Origin: Brachypterus glaber
Taxonomy: Eukaryota > Arthropoda > Insecta > Coleoptera > Kateretidae
Length of the DNA: 64,000 bases
Assembly (NCBI GenBank): GCA_958510825.1
Contig: OY294044.1
Coordinates: 74,694,895 to 74,758,894 of the forward strand
Direction: 5' to 3'
The first letter of the stretch is position 1; each line of letters opens with the position of its first letter. Positions 59,101-64,000 of this stretch are shown one piece after another. A program made the translations under genes and the position numbers. The notes under the pieces were generated by a model. That model made no database searches and was not told where the DNA came from. It saw only the letters and a program-made list of their open reading frames with translations.

Positions 59101-59878
59101 CAAAGTTATTTAAATAAGACGAATCGGATGTAATTTTATAGTTAGTCCAGTCTGCTTTTTTTAGATTATATTTTTCTATTGGGGGAGGAGGGTTAGGGGT
59201 GGTGACCTGGGGGTTAACGTTTACTATTATGGGGTAGTGATCGCTGAGTCCCGGATCTGATTTTACATCGAAATTGGATGTTCTGGCTATTATTGGGGAT
59301 GAGATTGCTATATCTGGGGCGCTTATTCCGGGAGGGGGGACTACTCTAGTACCTGCTCCATTGTTTAGGATGACGAGACCATTGTCGTGTATTAAATCGT
59401 ATAGGGTATTACCGTTGTTAAATGAGAGCTGGGATCCTATAGTGGAGCCCCTAATGGGGTTCTGTGCATTGAAGTCTCCTATGAGAATGAACGGGGTTTT
59501 TAGTTTATCGATTAGAGTTTTTATTGTTTGAATGGGGAGGGGGAGGTTAGGGGGGTTATAAAGTGCAATAACCGAGGCATGTTTTGTTTGTATTCCTAAA
59601 ATTTGAAAATTTTCGTGACAGTTTATTGTAGAAATGTCTACAATATCGTATTTAATGTGGTCTTTCGCTAAGAGGGCTATGCCTCCCTTGCCGTCGCGCC
59701 TATCTTGTCTATAAGAAGAGTATCCTTTTATTTTGAAATTATGTTCTGGTTTTAAAAAAGTTTCGTTTAGAGCAATAAAATCTGGATCTTCTTCTCTTAT
59801 TATTCCGATTAGTGTTGATTTATTGGAATTTACTGAGCGAATGTTCCAGTGAATTAATTTCAGACTCTCAGTTCGCAT
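56187..59878 (-). pseudogene. LINE ORF2 polyprotein (endonuclease, reverse transcriptase, RNase H), frameshifted
   Basis: Nearly full length (~1,230 codons) but broken into several frames. The endonuclease (59878 to about 59190) has LIHWNIRSVNSNK, ALNETFLKP, IGDFNAQN and LSDHYPI, all catalytic landmarks of AP-like endonucleases. The reverse transcriptase has YRPISLSSC, FGFRKGKSI, LDINSAFDNVD, GLPQGSILSP (about 58000-58030, after a frameshift) and YADD (about 57921-57934). The RNase H has YTDGS (about 57040), AENYAL, FSDSRSAL and GNEEADKLA, so all four acidic positions survive. The C-terminus has a CHCG..H....C motif typical of these elements. RNase H plus this layout suggests the I group (alternatives LOA, Nimb or R1). 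Confidence 0.85.
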
Positions 59879-59951
59879 TATAATTTTTAGTAAGTATTAG
59901 GGTTCAGATATAAAGAGAAGAAGGAAGAGAAAGGTGATAAAGAAGATAACT

Positions 59952-60166
59952 TAGGGAGACAATGGTATTACCGTATCTTCTTGTGTGAGGGGGTGAGTTG
60001 GGTGACTTTTGTTTTGGTTTGATAAATTAAGCATTTTTTTGATTATTAATGTTACATCGTTTATTAGAACAGGGAGGGAAGCTTCCTCTGTATTTATTTC
60101 GTTGGTAAAAAGGTCAATTAGTTTTTGGGCTGACGGCCCTTTTAGAAAAGTTGGAGATGAGGGGTT
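59952..60166 (-). pseudogene. LINE ORF1 C-terminal fragment
   Basis: About 70 codons read FLKGPSAQKLIDLFTNEI and continue to DTVIPLSP and a stop. Position directly upstream of the endonuclease ORF makes this the end of the gag-like ORF1. The nucleic-acid-binding part is lost to 5' truncation. No zinc knuckle remains to confirm it. Confidence 0.6.
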
Positions 60167-60879
60167 TTGAAGGTGAAATTTTACGGATCGAGGACGAAAA
60201 ATTAAGTACTAATATGTTTGGACTTTCAACGTGCGGGGTTATTCTATATCAATAACTAAGAAAAAAAGTTTCTATACATGTAGGTCGAAAAATCGCTTTT
60301 AAAGCTACTATGGCCCTTTAAAAATGGTGCATTAGGATCCTATAGCTCCCTTAGGATTGATTTTTGGAAGTACCTGTATATGAGGTTTTTGAATCATTAA
60401 AATTTAGGTTTTTAGCATTTTAGTATTTAATTTATGGTCCTCAAACAGTGAAATTTCACCTTCAAATTATTTTGCCTCAAAAACGGTTAATTCTACAGTA
60501 TTAGAACAAGAGTACCTTTTTTATGTATTTTGACCTGGGGAATCATATTCCAAAAATAAAATTACAATAAAGTTACACAGAGAAAGGTTTGGGACAAAAA
60601 ACTAATAAGGCCCCCAGTTACGCACACCCCTGTTTAAAATAAGTACATGAAGATAGCATACGAAGATGGGCCTTATTAAGGTTAGTTTACATTCAAAACC
60701 TTGTTGTTGTACCTGAAAGCGTTCCTGAGTTATTAAATAAAAACCGAATTTTTTAGCCACTTTCAAAGGGGCTTAGCTCCCTTGCGACGGATTTTTAGAC
60801 ATATATTTATAGGAACTTTTTTACATATTTTCCTATGTAGAATCGCCCCTTAAAATTAATGACATCATTTACTGAAATG

Positions 60880-62884
60880 TAAATAGTTAACTCAACGAGG
60901 TCTATAACATATTCGAATTTGGTTCTACATTATGTGAATTTAATGCACTTTTGCATTGTCGTTTCTTTATTATTCTTTTTTTGTATGAGTATAATAAATA
61001 GAGCAAAGATGCATACCTAAATTGATATTTATATTCTTCGGGGATGTTTTATATATGAACCTATGCAGTAAGGACTAGGATATACGTAAACGGCAAAAAC
61101 GTACAGTGTGATGTTTGAAAATGAATTTTTGCAGTTTACTTATATCCTAGTATTTCCTCATGTCCTGGGTTCATTTTCAAACATTTGAAAATAAACCCAG
61201 GACATGAGAAAAACTAGGATAATATCCTATATTATACAGAAACGGTGAAAATGTACAGGGTGAAATTCGAAAAGGAACCCAGGACCTGGAGAAAGACTAG
61301 GATATACGTAATGATCACATTATTATAAAAAAAAAAACAATAACTAGATTCCAAAATCATCAAAATCATCAAATCATCATTACAAATATTTCTTTTCTGC
61401 CACTTTGGGGTATTTTTGTATCAATATTAAAAAAATTAAAGGCCGATCTCAGTACTCAGTACATACTACTTTAAAAAAATATTCTTGGCAAATTTGGATT
61501 TAGAATAAAAAAATTTGGGAGCCCGAGTGCGCCCCCACTAGTGTTATTAAGTCTGCTTTAAATCGCATGTTTTTTTATGAAACATTATCTAAAATAATTT
61601 TTGCATCGTAACCTCTAATATATAATATATAAGTACAAGGGTGAAGCGTCCGGTTCGGTTTAAAAAAAATTAATCCGGGCTGATTCAAGTTTGGTTTCGA
61701 ACTCTGAAAAGATTACAGGCCTGCTTTAGTCCTAATTTGATTTGAATATAAACCTGACTAGTTTACGTACATATTATAAATATAGTCATAACCAGATCAA
61801 GTTTGATTTGACATATTTAGATATGTTCTTTTGCCTGTCCGTCCATCCGTCCGTCCGTGAGTTTATTTATCCGTCAGATGAACCGTCGTTTATTAGCGCG
61901 ATAAGTCAAGAACGATTTTTTCTATCGACCAAAATTTTTAGGTGTAAGCAAATTCTATGAGAGGAAGATCCCTATTATTTTTGAAAAATCAAAAAAGGCT
62001 AAGAGGAAAAGTCGAAAAGAATTACTTTTGTTAGGTTGATAAATCCTACCATTTTTGAAAAACAAACATTAAAAAATAAAAAACTGCTCGCTGCCAATAA
62101 AATAATACTTTCCCCTGTAGAGAGAACGTGATTTTTTTGTACTGGTTTTTTTATATTTATTTATTTATTTGTTTATAGTCATTCTGGGACCTCGAAGGTG
62201 TTTTACACCATAATAGACTGGTTACATTACAAAAAATATTATTGCTCCATACTATTTCATTCCATTCCAATATTTAAAAAAATATGTTCCTCGGTTCTAT
62301 GTTTTATACCGTTCATTCCATGCACTTTCTCCACAATGTGTGAATACATTCCAGAAGTTTATTAAGCAACAAATACCATAATTTTGTAAAATTAAAATTG
62401 TCTAAAATAACTGGACTTTGACAGTTTGTTTTATGGTTTCTCTTTCCTGACAAAATGCGCACATTACACAGCTGTGTACTGTATATAGTGGTCCAAAAAT
62501 AAAAAAAAAATTGACAAAACTCTTAATTTTTGTGTGATTTTATTTTCGATACCGCTGGTTTCGAATATCTTAGTGAAAACCCTGAAAACAAAATTTCCCC
62601 GCCACTAGGGTGGAACATATTTTATTTTATATTTTCGATTCTGTTAAAATTTGGTTTGGGTCCGTTCATTAAAATCAAAAAAAATTCTTTTTTTCTTAAA
62701 ATTAAAAATAAATTGAAAAAATATTTAAAAAAAATTGTTTTTACCCCCTTACCCAATCCGATTTGTACCAAAAATAATCCCAGCCCAGAACTTTGGACTT
62801 ATTTAAAATTATGTTTCATATAAGTGTTTACCAATTTAAAATTATGTTTTATATAAGTGTTAAATTAATAAAATACAATACAAT
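60880..62884. other. Spacer with one strong hairpin
   Basis: No gene. It contains repeated ACTAGGATATACGTAA around 61074-61320 and the hairpin listed next. A CCGTCCGTCCGTGAG tract lies at about 61845-61860. Confidence 0.45.
61157..61208. repeat. Perfect-arm hairpin within a small inverted element
   Basis: CTCATGTCCTGGGTT and ATTTTCAAA pair with TTTGAAAAT and AACCCAGGACATGAG around a short loop. Wider sequence (ACTAGGATATACGTAA at 61075 and 61304; CCTAGT/ACTAGG) suggests a ~250 bp element. Confidence 0.65.
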
Positions 62885-63210
62885 AATAATTGCCTTAATT
62901 AAAATCAAAAAACGCTAAAAATAGAAGTTTTACCCCATTCTTACCCCCTTACCCCCAATACTTTACCCCCAAAATCTAATCAGCTCTTCGAAATACGATA
63001 AGAAACAATATGCAAAAAACCGCTTGTTAATATCTTATTTAGAAATTGAGTTATCGAGTTTATAGACGGACAGACAGGCAGACGGATTTTTTTTACTGAT
63101 TTCGTCTGGCAAAGATGTCGAGAAATGTGAAATAAACATGGACAAAGATTTTGACTTCTCGGCAAAGATTTCAATACATCGGCACTCTTATTGCGTAAGT
63201 TCACTGCTTG
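62885..63210 (-). repeat. Inverted copy of the CTGT-tract segment at 5880-6190
   Basis: Shares in inverse AACGCTAAAAATAG, TTTTACCCCATTCTTACCCC, AATCTAATCAG and the GACAGACAGGCAGACGG tract with the interior of the 5557 MITE, but without its terminal inverted repeats. Confidence 0.65.
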
Positions 63211-64000
63211 TTTTTAAAAACCACCCTGTATCAGTAAGTGAAAAAAATCTATAAAACACGTTTCACGGTTAATGGACTATCTCTGTTAGGCGTAATACAT
63301 TCTTTTAAGTCATTTAGTATACACTAGGGTGCCCAGTCAAAATTAAAAAATGGATTTTTTAGGATCCCACCCCCTATAAATAAATGTTCATTTAGGTCAA
63401 AAACCAACCCTCAATTTTTTTCAGATTTTTAAAAAAATATTTAGATGTCCGGCGATTTTTTGAGAGAGAAAACATGTTAAGCCTTTTTATTAGGTATTAT
63501 TTAAATATAAAAAGGTTGAAATCAGGCTATTTTAGAAAGGGAAATTATTTTTGAATAATGAGGGTATATTAAAAAAAAATACGTATGAAGCTTATTTATG
63601 CTACAAAAAATGTTACTTAGAATTTTTTCTCATGGGTAATTTTTTTTTAGAAATTCATTGATAAGTACCAAATAACGCCCCCATATTTAATTTAAGAAAA
63701 TTTGAGAAAATTTAAGAAAAAGAACATGATGTCCAAAAAAAAATCACAAATCCCATTATATGTAAAAAAAATCACTTTATTTCGATAAAAGAGATGATAT
63801 TTGGCCAAAAAAAACATAATAATATGTACAACTTGCTTTGAAACGTGTTTATTTTTATAACTGGTTGTTGCGATTTTTTTTTTTCAGATTTAAAAAAATA
63901 AACGTCCTACACTTTTTTTGAAAAAAAAATATATAATGTGTTTTATTACATAATATAACATACTACAAGGCATTTTGAAAACATTTTTTATTTATTTGCT
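63211..64000. other. AT-rich end of the window
   Basis: Homopolymer-rich sequence without gene, RNA or terminal-repeat signal that I can support. Confidence 0.5.

Larger units (their letters stand above)
55860..60168 (-). mobile_element. Non-LTR retrotransposon with RNase H (probably I-clade group)
   Basis: On the minus strand, in order: end of ORF1, ORF2 with endonuclease, reverse transcriptase and RNase H, then a 3' tail ending in (GAA)n. The tail segment AATACAACGCAGACCACTGG is present twice (about 55880-55985 and 55996-56100), each followed by an A-rich run. The 5' end is truncated inside ORF1. No target duplication is visible. Confidence 0.85.
55646..60879. mobile_element. Inverted-repeat element related to 27515-31596, interrupted by a LINE
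   Basis: TTCAGTAAATGATGTCATTAA at the left is mirrored at the right (TTAATGACATCATTTACTGAA), with TA nearby on both sides. Sequence inside the ends (TTTTTATTTAATAACTCAG, AACATATGTCTAAAAATGCG, ATGTAGGTCGAAAAATCGCTT) matches the 27515 element, but the outermost ~25 bp differ. The LINE occupies 55860-60168. About 190 bp of the interior present at 27690-27880 is missing at the LINE junction. Confidence 0.75.

Overview
The window looks like intergenic DNA from a large, repeat-rich arthropod genome, most likely an insect. It is strongly AT-rich, has no long host open reading frame, and every recognisable coding segment belongs to a mobile element. Two introns of 61 and 54 bp in a transposon gene, pol III SINEs, 5S rRNA sequences and a Penelope-like element mark it as animal nuclear DNA. 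Nothing bacterial or viral was recognised, and the order or species cannot be fixed from this sequence alone.

Layout, left: 1-667 is one copy of a palindrome-ended repeat (second copy at 49805). 1693-4425 is a foldback pair. 4783-9273 is bounded by inverted ~400 bp arms with mariner-type ends and holds nested insertions: a 0.9 kb MITE, and another MITE interrupted by a Penelope-like fragment with a hammerhead-like motif. A tRNA-derived SINE with a 13 bp target duplication, a hAT-type MITE and small hairpin elements follow. 11101-12506 is a foldback with ~110 bp internal repeats. 16868-20186 is a non-coding LTR element with two identical 409 bp LTRs. 20392-20600 is an isolated GC-rich multi-hairpin patch.

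Middle: 23267-25544 is a TA-flanked inverted-repeat element carrying five tandem 5S rRNA-like units, one split by a retrotransposon 3' end. 25916-27414 is a 1.5 kb near-perfect foldback. 27515-31596 is an inverted-repeat element that hosts a second transposon (28039-30998) with a broken three-exon gene resembling the insect DUF7869 family and dense subterminal GTCGTATCT repeats. 32906-34005 is a mariner-type element with a helix-turn-helix remnant.

Right: 38895-42650 is a satellite with alternating ~419 and ~448 bp monomers. 45431-48014 is a tandem array of 354 bp units, each encoding a complete type I hammerhead ribozyme on the minus strand. The array is flanked by a direct repeat and ends in a short inverted tail, which is the architecture of a retrozyme. 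48913-49500 is a transposon gene cut by a SINE. 51177-52244 and 52928-53966 are inverted-terminal elements. 55646-60879 is a relative of the 27515 element, interrupted by an RNase H-bearing LINE.

The hammerhead array is the strongest candidate for an exciting system. It is a probable non-autonomous element whose RNA would self-cleave and circularise, and the window also holds a Penelope-like fragment, the kind of element proposed to mobilise such arrays. The 5S array inside a transposon-like element comes second.
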